NCBI GenBank assembly: GCA_037954665.1
Contig: JBBMOL010000248.1
Span: forward strand, 744,001 to 808,000
Length of the DNA: 64,000 bases
Source: Laguncularia racemosa
Taxonomy: Eukaryota; Streptophyta; Magnoliopsida; Myrtales; Combretaceae
Reading direction: 5' to 3'
Part shown: positions 55,521 to 64,000 of the stretch, piece after piece
Position numbering within the stretch: position 1 is the stretch's first letter
Layout: each line of letters starts with the position of its first letter
Notes under the pieces: model-generated
Told to the model about the DNA's origin: nothing
Databases searched by the model: none
What the model saw: the letters and a program-made list of their open reading frames with translations, nothing else
Made by a program: the position numbers and the translations under genes

Positions 55521-56155
55521 ATGGCTAATGAACAAGATAACACAACAATGTTTGATTATGCAAAACTATCACTTATAGGAACAAATTTAAGTGTTGTTAG
55601 GTTTGCAATTGCTGCCAATAATTTTGAAATTAAACCTAACATTATAAAGATGGTCCAACATTTTGCTTAATTTAATGGTTTGCAAGATGAAGATCTAAAT
55701 GCACATATTGCCAACTTCTTGAAGATCTGTAATACCTTCAAAATCAATGGGGCCATAGACAACGTCATCAAGTTATGACTTTTTCCTTTTTCTTTAAGAA
55801 ACAGAGAAAAACAATGGTTGAACTCATTTCCTAGAGGTTCAATCACTACATGGGACCAATTGGCAGAAAAATTTCTAATAAAGTATTTTCCACCAGCTAA
55901 GATTGCAAAACTATGAAATTAAACTAGATAACCAAGTAGATAATTGATGCAGCTACTGGAGGAACATTGAATAACAAAACGCCTAAAGATGCTCAAAGTT
56001 TGATTGAAAATATGGCTATAAATAGCTCTCAATGGAATGGTACTAGGGTAAGACAACAAAGAGTAGTAATAGTCTATGATGTAGACGCAATTACTACCTT
56101 AGCAACACAAGTGAAAGTGCCATGCAAGAAAATTGACAAGATATACATGGCATAG
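55521..56155 (+). pseudogene. Athila-c gag, N-terminal part
   Basis: From the ATG at 55521 (MANEQDNTTMFDYAKL), interrupted translation gives FNGLQDEDLNAHIANFLKIC, LFPFSLRNREKQWLNSFPRG, then SITTWDQLAEKFLIKYFPPA. These are the capsid motifs of Athila gag, also seen in Athila-b. The final stretch (about 55950-56155) has NNKTPKDAQSLIENMAINSS, matching the segment after the capsid domain. At least four stops and one frameshift are present. Ogre-b inserts at 56156, just after CATAG. Confidence 0.8.
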
Positions 56156-56438
56156 TGTAAACACCCAATTTTTGCCCTAAGAATTAATAATAATTAACAA
56201 TAATCAATTTTCAATTTTTTTTCAATTTTTCTCTAATTTGGCAAAAATAATAAAAATATTCAAAAAAATAAAAATAAATAGGAAAACACATCAATTTTGA
56301 AAAATGATTTCAGAAAGGGCAATAATAAGGAATAAATAATTTTTACAAATTTTTGAAATTTCAAAAAAATACAAAAAAATAAAAAAATCGCATTGCATAT
56401 ATGCAATTTGCGAAATAAACAAAATCAGGAAAATGGGC

Positions 56439-56504
56439 TAGCTCAGCTGGTCCGAGCCGTGGTCAAGTGGGTGCGTGCGGGTGCGAGGTCGGGGGTTCGA
56501 AACG
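56439..56504 (+). promoter_or_regulatory. tRNA-like A-box/B-box module in Ogre-b LTR
   Basis: TAGCTCAGCTGG (56439-56450) fits the Pol III A-box consensus completely. Within GCTCAGCTGGTCCGAGC a tRNA D-stem (GCTC/GAGC) can form. GGTTCGAAACG (56494-56504) is a near B box 43 bases further on. A proper anticodon arm and acceptor stem are not convincing, so it is a tRNA-derived or SINE-like piece rather than a tRNA gene. Confidence 0.65.
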
Positions 56505-57470
56505 CGGGGAAAGCAGTTTCCGCGTTTTGCGATTCTTTTCATTTACCCAGGACACGTGGCAGCATCTGATTGGCTGGAGGGAACGCACGTGCCGGACGCG
56601 TGATCGTCTTCAACCTTGGTCTGAGATCGCTGGCGAGGGGAAAAATTCGAATTTCAGCCGTTTCGATTCGATTTTTTTGCACAAATCCAACAGATCTTCA
56701 ACAGAATTGAGATAAACATCATCCAATTGGAATCAAGTCTCAAGAAATCGAAGGATTTACACGAATCGAAGTTGGTTCATTTAACCGTCGATCTGATTTG
56801 CCTCGATCGGGGGAAATCCGAGCTTATCCAGCTCGATTTCGAGAGCCTATAAATAGAGGAGGAGGGGAGGAAGCAAACACACAGATCACAAGCAAGAGAA
56901 AGTGAGAGAAAAGAGTGAATCGGAGAGCACCGGAGGAAATCAAAGCCGCGACCACCGATCAGGAGCTAAGCAACCACCAGGAGGTGTTTCTGGAGCAAAC
57001 CACCACCACCGTTGGATTCCTCACCCTCGATAACCTAGGATTCGACACCTCACCCGCTGCAAAAGGTCGTCGGAACGTCGTCAACGAGCACTCCTCGCAG
57101 TCGTGTTCGACCGATCTGATTCGACCTGATCCGACCCAACCTGCGCACCGACCTGGATTCAGGTAAGTTGGATTTTCCAGATTTTTCGATTTTTTTTATT
57201 ATTTTTATTTTGTTTATTTATTTCGATTATTTTAATTTTGTTATTTATTTATTTATTTGTTTGTTTGTTAGTTATTTATTTATTTACTTATGTATTAGTT
57301 ATATTTCAATAAATAGAAAAATGCTAGGAATTAGATTTTTTAGGATTTAATAATAAAAATAATAAATATATATATAATCAAAATAATAAATAATAAAAAT
57401 GTAGAAAAATAATAAAGATATAAAAAAAAAATATATATATATATAATAATAATAATAATAATAAAACTTT

Positions 57471-57760
57471 AGATTTTAAAATAGGATAGATAAGAACCTA
57501 GGAGGAAAATTTTTAAAATTATGAAAAAAAATAAAAAATTATAAAAATCATGAAAACTCATAAAAAAATCATAAAAATTATAAAAATTATAAAAAATGAT
57601 AAAAACTCATGAAAACTCATAAAAAATCATAAAAATTATAAAAAAAATAAAAAAATGATAAAAATAATGAAAACTCATAAAAAATCATAAAAAAAATAAT
57701 AAAATAATAATAAAAATTCAAGAATTATGAAAATAGAAAATAAAAAAAAATGAGTTTTAT
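57471..57760 (+). repeat. A-rich degenerate tandem array in Ogre-b LTR
   Basis: Built from variants of AAAAACTCATAAAAAATCAT and AAAAATTATAAAAA. The complementary T-rich version occurs in both Ogre-a LTRs (about 37290-37480 and 49940-50070). Simple, low-complexity sequence downstream of the splice-donor-like site. Confidence 0.8.
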
Positions 57761-58402
57761 CACTTAGAAAAATCATTTCCTCAAATGAATCCAAAATTTA
57801 TGTTTTCCTTTAGAATTATTTGCAAAAGTCAAATTAAAGCTTAGGCTTATATCTTTTTAGAAAAATAAAAAAAATGGTAAAAACATAAATCAAAAGAGAT
57901 TTCAAAAAATTAAAATCCACAAACCCACTAAATATTTTCAAGAAAAGCGAACTACAGCTTGTTTGATCCTGAATAGCAAGTACGTAGGCATCCATTTGGG
58001 TCAATCCATAAAATGAAATAAAAAATCATTTTTTCAAATAACTCATTCAAAAACACAAAGCAACAGAAACAAAATAAGAGACATTTCTAGATAGAGATAA
58101 TTTTAGGAGATTAGGTGGTAATCGTAAGGTTTTAATAGGTTAGCCTCCGAACTTAGAAACTCTGGTTTTCCTTTTCCTCTTTTCACCAAAAATGAGAAGA
58201 GGAAATCACGACGACTAGTAGTTCAAATTAAGACTAATCCTCTCTTTTATTCTTAATTCAATCTTTCCCAACAACAGTTGGGTGGCGACTCCAAAATTAA
58301 ACGAAGTTCCTAACTCTAGTCGATGATCTATATTAGGTGAGCATAGGGTCTAGTCTAGATCGAATTAGGAATGGGAAAATTCAAAAATTAGACTCGACAG
58401 GA

Positions 58403-58420
58403 TGGAGACTCCACTGGGGA
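58403..58420 (+). other. Ogre-b primer-binding site
   Basis: TGGAGACTCCACTGGGGA lies three bases after the LTR end. It is the same site as in Ogre-a with two substitutions. Confidence 0.77.
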
Positions 58421-58904
58421 AGTGCTCGTTCTAGTAGGCTAGCCACCTGAATCTCCTCAAATTGTTCTTTTAAAGAAATGTCTTTCAATTATTATTCTGT
58501 TATTAACTTTTCAGGGATTAGCTAGGTTTAGTTTTCTTTACTGTGGGGTCTGCATGCATGCATATGTTTGTGTGAATAGATGCGGTCGAACCCAGACCGT
58601 CCTAGAACCCTAAGACGGGGAGCCATTATGTAGGTTTCGGGCGAAGTGAGTTGATCACCGTTCGGGACCGATTAAGCTACCCCACCCAATGCTTCAATAT
58701 GGCCTGAGATCCATTTCTCCGAGAATGCGGGAGGATATAGAGCTTGGGGGCCAGTTAGAACCAACCTATTTTGCATACATAAGTCATGGGTTGACAATTG
58801 ATGATAATGTAATAAATTGTTGTTTTGTTCATGGAGTTCGGATCTATTTCCTTGTAATATTTTCATAGTTTTGGTTGTAATTAGGGAATTTCTTGTTGTA
58901 ATAG

Positions 58905-59324
58905 ATGGCTTCCTCCGCAAAGAAATTCGGGTGTACAAACCTTTGGACCCAAAGTTGGTACTGGACCATTGGTTTACCTTGTACAATCCAGAGGAGCAGG
59001 CCTTCATCCAGCAAAAGATAGGGCCCATCCTCTCACTAACAAAGATAGAGGTGAATTTGCCTTTGGTACGGGTCATGCTCCAGTTATGGGAAGTAGAACC
59101 CGTAGCTTTCTTTATCGGGCCACATGAAATCACCCTTACCCTGGAAGAGTACACCCAACTGCTACAGGCTCCAACATTAGCCAATCAAATCTATGTGCCA
59201 GATCTCGAGGCCGGGCCAGCCGGTACTTTCAGCAGACTCCTGGGTATCCGTAAAACAGCAGTCAACAAGGCCTTAGCAGACTGTAACGGGTACTGCATAC
59301 GAATGGATGAGTTGGAAGCCTGAG
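58905..59324 (+). pseudogene. Ogre-b ORF1, N-terminal third (start frame broken, C-terminus deleted)
   Basis: Homologous to the first 145 residues of Ogre-a ORF1, including LVLDHWFTLYNPEEQAFIQQ, EITLTLEEYTQLLQ and CNGYCIRMDELEA. Compared with Ogre-a, 19 nt are missing directly after the ATG at 58905, so the natural start codon is out of frame. After DELEA and TGA the sequence jumps to the equivalent of the ORF1 C-terminal end (AGAAGACCAAAAGA at about 59335), a deletion of roughly 1.05 kb. The missing part includes the middle and coiled-coil regions. Confidence 0.82.
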
Positions 59325-60142
59325 CCTCTACAACAGAAGACCAAAAGAGCTAGGAAATAGATCATCATTTGTAATCTTTTATTTTTCTTTAAATATCGAA
59401 CTCCAAAATTTCCAATATTAATAAAAGTGAAAGTTTCAATATTACATCATCAATCAATTATCGACCCTTTTTTATTTTTAGCATCCGTGTGACACATGCA
59501 TCACATTTGCATACATTATGCTAAAAAGAAAAATGTGCGCCAGGTATTAAAGATAGCTCCCAAACAACCGAATCTTCCAGAAGCCCAATTCATACCCGTT
59601 CAAAGACCAAAATACAACACTGACTACGTTCCTACAACCAGGGAAGAAGCATAAGCAAGAGGTGTCAAAGGCAGAATGAAGGAAAAGCCAAGCAACACCC
59701 CGATGTGCATTCTACCTCTCCAACAATCTTTCCGAAGAGCAAATATTATTCAAGAGCCTCGGATAAACGAAGGTGACGTCAACAATGGGAAACCAACCCC
59801 CCGCACGTCCAATCAACATCCGGCTTTGAACAATTGGTTTTGTTATCCTATCAATAGTTCTAGGTCAGCTCAAAAATAGAGAATGATTATTGAACGAATT
59901 CTATTGAGACTCTATCAATTCAATTACAGTCTGTTTTTTCTTATATACATGCTTTCATCTTTACTTTACCCAAATCTCCTACCAGCAAACATCAGGGATA
60001 TTTCGCGCAAGTAGAAAATAAAAACGCTGATATCGTTTTTAACGCTGCTGGGTCAGTTGTTGAAGGCGATATCCTTGACAATGAAATAATATAAGAAAAT
60101 TGGAAAAAACATGAACAAAGCGGAATTTTAGTTGATGAGCCA
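59325..60142 (+). other. Ogre-b leader remnants and second deletion junction
   Basis: 59335-59630 matches the Ogre-a sequence between ORF1 and gag, up to the gag start, whose ATG is ATA here. At about 59612-59618 it jumps to the equivalent of Ogre-a 44195, downstream of the protease core, removing about 2.75 kb of gag and protease. The short open stretch 59676-59879 matches the Ogre-a protease-RT spacer (NTPMCILPLQQSFR, HPALNNWFCYPINSSRSAQ). Confidence 0.78.
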
Positions 60143-61284
60143 ATGGAGACAATAAATCTAGGAAGCATAGAAAAACCTAAAAACCTCAAAATTGGGACCA
60201 ATTTCAGTGCCGAGCAAAAATGTGAGATAACCGAGCTATTAACAGAATATGCAGATGTGTTTGCCTGGTCATATGGTGACATGCCAGGACTAGACCAATC
60301 AATAGTGGTTCATAGGCTCCCTACAAAGGAATATGTTAAACCTAAAAACAAAAACTGAGAAGATTTAGGCCTGACATCTTGCTAAAGATTAAGGAAGAAG
60401 TTAAGAAATTGCTAGAAGTAGGGTTCATCGAAGTGTCCGATTACCCAGAATAGGTAGCAAATATAGTCCTCGTTATGAAAAAGAATGGAAAAGTATGCGT
60501 ATGCATAGACTTTCGGGACTTAAACCAAGCCACGCCAAAGGATAACTTCCCCCTGCCTCACATTGATGTTTTAGTGGACAACACTGCGGGAAACCATCTT
60601 TTCTCATTCATAGACGGTTTTTCAGGATATAATCAAATAAAAATGGCTGAAGAAGATAAAACCAAAACGACTTTCATCACAACATGGGGAACTTTCTTTT
60701 ACAAAGTCATGCCCTTCGGTTTGAAAAATGCCGGGGCAACGTATCAGAGAGCCATGGTCGCGATACTTCATGACATGATGCATCGAGAGGTTGAAGTATA
60801 CGTCGACGACATGATAGCCAAATCTAAGGAAGGAGAAAGCCATATAGATATCCTGAGGAAATTGTTTAAGCGATTGAGAAAATTCCAGCTCAAGTTAAAC
60901 CTAGAGAAATGCACTTTCGGGGTCACAACGGGGAAATTGTTAGGGTTTGTTATAAGCCAGGAGGGCATTAAAATTGATCCTAACAAGGTAAAGTCTATAT
61001 TAGAGTTACCTTCCCCACGCTCCGTTAAAGAAGTAAGAAGCTTGCTGGGAAGATTAAATTATATAGCTCGTTTTATCTCACAGCTCACTGATAAATGTCG
61101 GCCACTATTCCGTCTGTTGAAAAAGAATGCCACAGTAGAATGGGACGACGAATGCGAAGAAGCATTCAGGACGATCAAAGACTACCTTATAAAACCTTCG
61201 GTCTTGATAGTCCCGAAGCAGGGGAAGCCCTTATTCTTATACCTCACTATACTCCCTGAATCCATGGGTTGTGTGCTGGGGTAG
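60143..61284 (+). pseudogene. Ogre-b reverse transcriptase
   Basis: 60143-60358 holds the pre-RT region (ITELLTEYADVFAWSYGDMP, LDQSIVVHRLP). A frameshift leads into KKLLEVGFIEVSDYPE and a TAG (60451-60453) at the same Trp position as in Ogre-a. The RT (60475-61284) is open: VCIDFRDLNQATPKDNFPLP, FSFIDGFSGYNQIKMA, MPFGLKNAGATYQRAM, catalytic YVDDMIAKS, KLLGFVISQEGIKID, and the connection domain with CRPLFRLLKKNATVEWDDE. It ends at TAG (61282-61284) where Ogre-a has GQKDEEG. The catalytic core is intact. Confidence 0.9.
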
Positions 61285-61695
61285 AAAGATGAAGAAGGAA
61301 GAGAGCGTTCCATATATTACTTGATCAAGAAATTCACAGAAGGGGAACAGAGGTACTCAGAGGTGGAGAAGACTTGTTGTGCTCTAATTTGGTTCATGCA
61401 TCGGCTGAGGCAATACACCCTTTACTATCATATTGAGCTACTGACAAAGCATGATCCCTTGAAATACTTGGCAGAGAAACCAGCTTTGATAGGGAGAATC
61501 TCTAAATGGAAAATGCTCCTATTCGAGTTTGACATTACATACATAAATCAGAACTCGATGAAAGGGCAAGCCTTAGCCGACCAATTGGCAGAACACCCTG
61601 TCGAGACAGATTCCCAAGAACTACAAGTCCAATTCCCGGACAAAAATATATTAATAGTGGAAGATATACTGGTGGAAGACTTTAGGATAGAGTAG
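61285..61695 (+). pseudogene. Ogre-b first RNase H domain
   Basis: In frame with RT after one stop: KDEEGRERSIYYLIKKFTEG, YSEVEKTCCALIWFMHRLRQ and LTKHDPLKYLAEKPALIGRI, the Ty3-type RNase H and its tether. It is followed by the linker LADQLAEHPVETDSQELQ. Ends at TAG (61693-61695). Confidence 0.85.
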
Positions 61696-62253
61696 AACCC
61701 GAAATGGAAACTATTTTTCGATGGAGCCGCCAACGTATTCGGTTGCGGAGTTGGGGCAGTATTGATATCCCCAGATGGCACTCAATTCCCTACAGTAACA
61801 AGACTTACATTTCCCTATACCAATAATATCGCGAAATATGAGGCATGCATTCTTGGCCTCAAAATGGCCTGCCAAATGGAAATCCGCGAATTAGAAGTAT
61901 ACGAAGATTCGTCGCTCATCATACTACAGACAAGAGGGGAATACAAGACTAAAGACCCCAAACCGGTACCTTATCATCAACACTTGACAGAGCTAATCAA
62001 AGAATTCAAGGCAATCACTTTCACATACATCCCGAGAACTCAGAATCAGTTTGCAGATGCACTCGCCACACTAGCATCTATGATCCAGGTAATAGGGGGA
62101 GCCGAAGTCCAACCGATGAAGATAGACATTGAAAATCGGCCCGCCTACTGTTTAACAATTGAAAAAGCACAAGACAACCAGCCCTGGTATCATGACATCA
62201 AGACCTTTCTCCAAGAAGGAAAATACCCTGAAATGGCTAGCAAGAATGACTAA
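61696..62253 (+). pseudogene. Ogre-b second (archaeal-type) RNase H domain
   Basis: NPKWKLFFDGAANVFGCGVG begins the domain. It continues YTNNIAKYEACILGLKMACQ (Ogre-a has AEYEAC, so one residue next to the conserved Glu is changed), VYEDSSLIILQTRGEYKT and IPRTQNQFADALATLASMI. The catalytic acids appear kept. This domain confirms Tat-clade membership. Ends at TAA (62251-62253), where Ogre-a has Gln. Confidence 0.87.
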
Positions 62254-63430
62254 AGAACACTTAGAAGGTTAGCAAGTCATTTCTTATTAAATGGGTCTAT
62301 ACTCTACAAAAGATCATCTGATACCACCTTGTTAAGATGTGTGGACAAAAATGAAGCCTATGAACTAATGAAAGAAGTGCATGGAGTATGTGGACCTCAT
62401 ATGAATGGCTACATGTTAACCCGAAAAATCATGAGGTTAGGATACTATTGGTTAACCACAGAATTAGATTGCATAAAATATGTCAAGCACTATCATCTGT
62501 GTCAAGTATACGCGAACCGGATAAATGCTCCGCCCAATGAGCTACATTTGTTGTCAGCACCATGGCCTTTCTCCATGTGGGGAATCGACATAATTGGCCC
62601 AATCACTCCGACAGCATTCAATGGCCATAGGTTTATACTAGTAGCAATCGATTACTTCACCAAGTGGGTAAAAGCTTCGTCATATGCCAATGTCACCAAA
62701 GGGGTGATAGTCCGCTTTTTGAAAAGGGACATAATAGCCCCGATATGGAGTTCCTGAGTCCATCATCACCGACAACGATACCAATCTTAATAACAAATCG
62801 ATGATAGGTTTATGTCAACAATTCCGCATAAACAATAGAAATTCAACTCCCTACCAATCTCAGATGAATGGGGTAGTAGAAGCAGCTAACAAGAATATCA
62901 AGAAGATCATCGAGAAAATGACAACCACTTACAAAGATTGGCACAAAATGTTACTATTTGCTCTCATGGCTTATAGGACTTCAATAAGAACATCTACTGG
63001 AGCTACCCCATATTCATTGGTATATGGTACTGAAGTAGTGCTACCAATTGAAGTCGAAATACCATAATTCAGAATCTTGTCAGAAACTCAGCTAACCGAA
63101 TCAGATTGGGTAAAGAAGAGGCTTGATCAGCTGAATCTGATTGATGAAAAAAGACTTACCACATAATGTCATGGCCAGTGTTACCAACAAAGGATGGCCC
63201 GGGCATTTAACAAGAAAATGAGGCCCCAATACTTCAAAGAAGGGGATCTGGTGCTAAGGAAGGTTCTCCCGAATGCCCAAGACTTTAGAGGAAAATTCAC
63301 CCCAAACTATGAAGGACCCTATGTGGTGAAAAAGGTTCTATCAGGAGGTGCTTTGATACTGACTCAGATGGATGGTTCGGAATTGAGAGACCCCATTAAC
63401 ACAGATGCTGTAAAGATGTACTATCCTTAG
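62254..63430 (+). pseudogene. Ogre-b integrase (frameshift in the core)
   Basis: The zinc-binding part contains VCGPHMNGYM and YHLCQVYANR. The core shows GIDIIGPITPTAFNGHRF and then a frameshift near 62740, after which ITDNDTNLNNKSMIGLCQQF retains the second Asp that is Asn in Ogre-a. MNGVVEAANKNIKKIIEKM carries the Glu. The C-terminal region is interrupted by TAA at 63065-63067 and another TAA near 63164. It resumes at 63194 with FKEGDLVLRKVLPNAQDFRG and ends DAVKMYYP at 63430. No chromodomain. Confidence 0.88.
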
Positions 63431-64000
63431 GCAAGGGAATTGAAATTTTGCCAATGTTTATGAAAGCCAATGTTCGATACAAATTTCGTTGAGTCGAGTT
63501 TTTATTTTTTACAAGCAAAGTTAATATCTCTGAATGGTCAATAATCCAAATCAATTCGCACCACAACAAATACTCCTAAACACATTACCCACCACTTCGC
63601 CAATGAAAGATAAAAACTAAAATGATAATGAATCTCAATATATTTGGTAGTATAATTCTGTCTACTTTTAACCATTAGAACCTAGTGTATTAGTAGGATA
63701 ACACTACTGTCAAAAGAGCTGTGTGCACAAAGAAAGGAAGCACATCAAGATTTTCAACCCCGTGTCAAGATAAGAAGAAGTGAAGCAGAAGAAAACCAGC
63801 ACGAAGGTTCGGTTGTTTGGTTGCTATCCACGATAAACTGGCAAGCATATTAAAATAAATAACTATCATCATATCATGAAAGAAATCACATCATTTAGCT
63901 CAGTCAGTAGAAAGAATATTCAGAAGCATAAGATGAGTCAACCCATAGTGGGGCACTTGTCTAAACATTCCATCATAGGTTAGTCAGCCCATAGGGGGCA
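63431..64000 (+). other. Ogre-b 3' UTR, start of repeat region (window end)
   Basis: Homologous in inverse orientation to Ogre-a 39930-40380. The last 75 bases contain GTCAACCCATAGTGGGGCAC and CAGCCCATAGGGGGCA, the first units of the tandem-repeat block. No gene. Confidence 0.8.

Larger units (their letters stand above)
53928..56155 (+). mobile_element. Athila-c: 5' LTR, PBS and start of gag (old, interrupted by Ogre-b)
   Basis: A third Athila-type element in plus orientation, inserted in hAT-b sequence. It has a 5' LTR (53928-55311), a decayed tRNA-Asp PBS, a leader and about 630 bp of gag before Ogre-b interrupts it at 56156. The remainder lies beyond the window, so its end and duplication cannot be checked. 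Confidence 0.78.
56156..58399 (+). repeat. Ogre-b 5' LTR
   Basis: 2244 bp, TGTAAACACC...GACTCGACA. Contains the tRNA-like module (56439-56504), TATAAATAG (56848-56856), a GC-rich leader with CAG|GTAAGT (junction 57162/57163), an A-rich tandem array (57471-57760), and a terminal region homologous to Ogre-a (for example GTTTTAATAGGTTAGCCTCC, about 58123). It is more diverged from the Ogre-a LTRs than those are from each other. Confidence 0.9.
56156..64000 (+). mobile_element. Ogre-b: Tat/Ogre-type element lacking gag and protease (runs off the window)
   Basis: Plus-strand relative of Ogre-a: 5' LTR 56156-58399, PBS, the N-terminal third of ORF1, then two internal deletions relative to Ogre-a, then RT, both RNase H domains, integrase and the start of the repeat-rich 3' UTR. 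The 3' LTR is outside the window. The left flank is CATAG (56151-56155), the expected duplication if the right flank matches. The pol frame has one frameshift before RT, one in integrase, and several stops. Confidence 0.88.

Noticed and set aside
56439..56504. A functional tRNA gene in the Ogre-b LTR
   Set aside because: Only the D arm and the box motifs fit; acceptor and anticodon stems do not form convincingly.
56915..57166. 83-codon ORF in the Ogre-b LTR leader
   Set aside because: Starts with GTG, shows no homology, and is not kept in the Ogre-a LTRs.
59310..59335. Apparent independent nonsense change (TGA) in Ogre-b at the same codon as TAG in Ogre-a ORF1
   Set aside because: The TGA falls at the deletion junction in Ogre-b and may come from the right-hand side, so parallel mutation cannot be claimed.

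Overview
The window reads as AT-rich nuclear DNA of a flowering plant, probably a eudicot (inference). The evidence is Athila- and Tat/Ogre-type Ty3-gypsy retrotransposons, a plant L1-type LINE, MULE and hAT transposase remnants, and one small-RNA gene with the classic plant site II/TATA/telo-box promoter. I find no intact protein-coding host gene. The only likely functional host locus is a C/D-box snoRNA gene on the minus strand near 1590-1940. Everything else recognisable is mobile DNA, almost all of it broken. Percent identities were not computed; comparisons were made by eye.

Layout. 1-3458: AT-rich intergenic DNA with the snoRNA gene and a TA microsatellite. 3475-9063 (+): a full-length LINE between perfect 16-bp target-site duplications (TSDs). 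9850-11388 (-): a decayed MULE transposase, abutting at about 11389 the integrase of an old Athila element (Athila-a, +).

Athila-a is the host of two nested stacks. Its env-like ORF is split by a hAT element (hAT-a, 14264-31950, with inverted ends and an 8-bp TSD differing at one base). hAT-a is itself split by a 13.3-kb Athila-type complex (Athila-b, 15929-29241) bounded by a perfect TGCAC duplication. Athila-b has four LTRs, a gag-protease ORF with no reverse transcriptase, and a palindrome with arms of about 3.1 kb. The 3' LTR of Athila-a (34076-34552 plus 52616-53517) is split by a 3.4-kb solo-LTR-like element (element X, TSD TGAAG). Element X is in turn split by a 14.7-kb Tat/Ogre-type element (Ogre-a, minus strand, 36690-51368).

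Beyond this lie a hAT C-terminal remnant (hAT-b, 53525-53780), the 5' LTR and gag of another old Athila (Athila-c, 53928-56155), and, inserted in that gag, a second Ogre (Ogre-b, plus strand, 56156 to beyond the window end). Ogre-b has lost gag and protease but keeps the pol region.

The most unusual items are the palindromic four-LTR Athila-b complex inside one TSD, a tRNA-like A-box/B-box module carried at the same place in all three Ogre LTRs, the tandem-repeat block in the Ogre 3' UTR, and the solitary snoRNA gene with a 13-nt match to 25S rRNA. Nonsense changes are often of the C-to-T/G-to-A kind expected from deamination of methylated cytosine.
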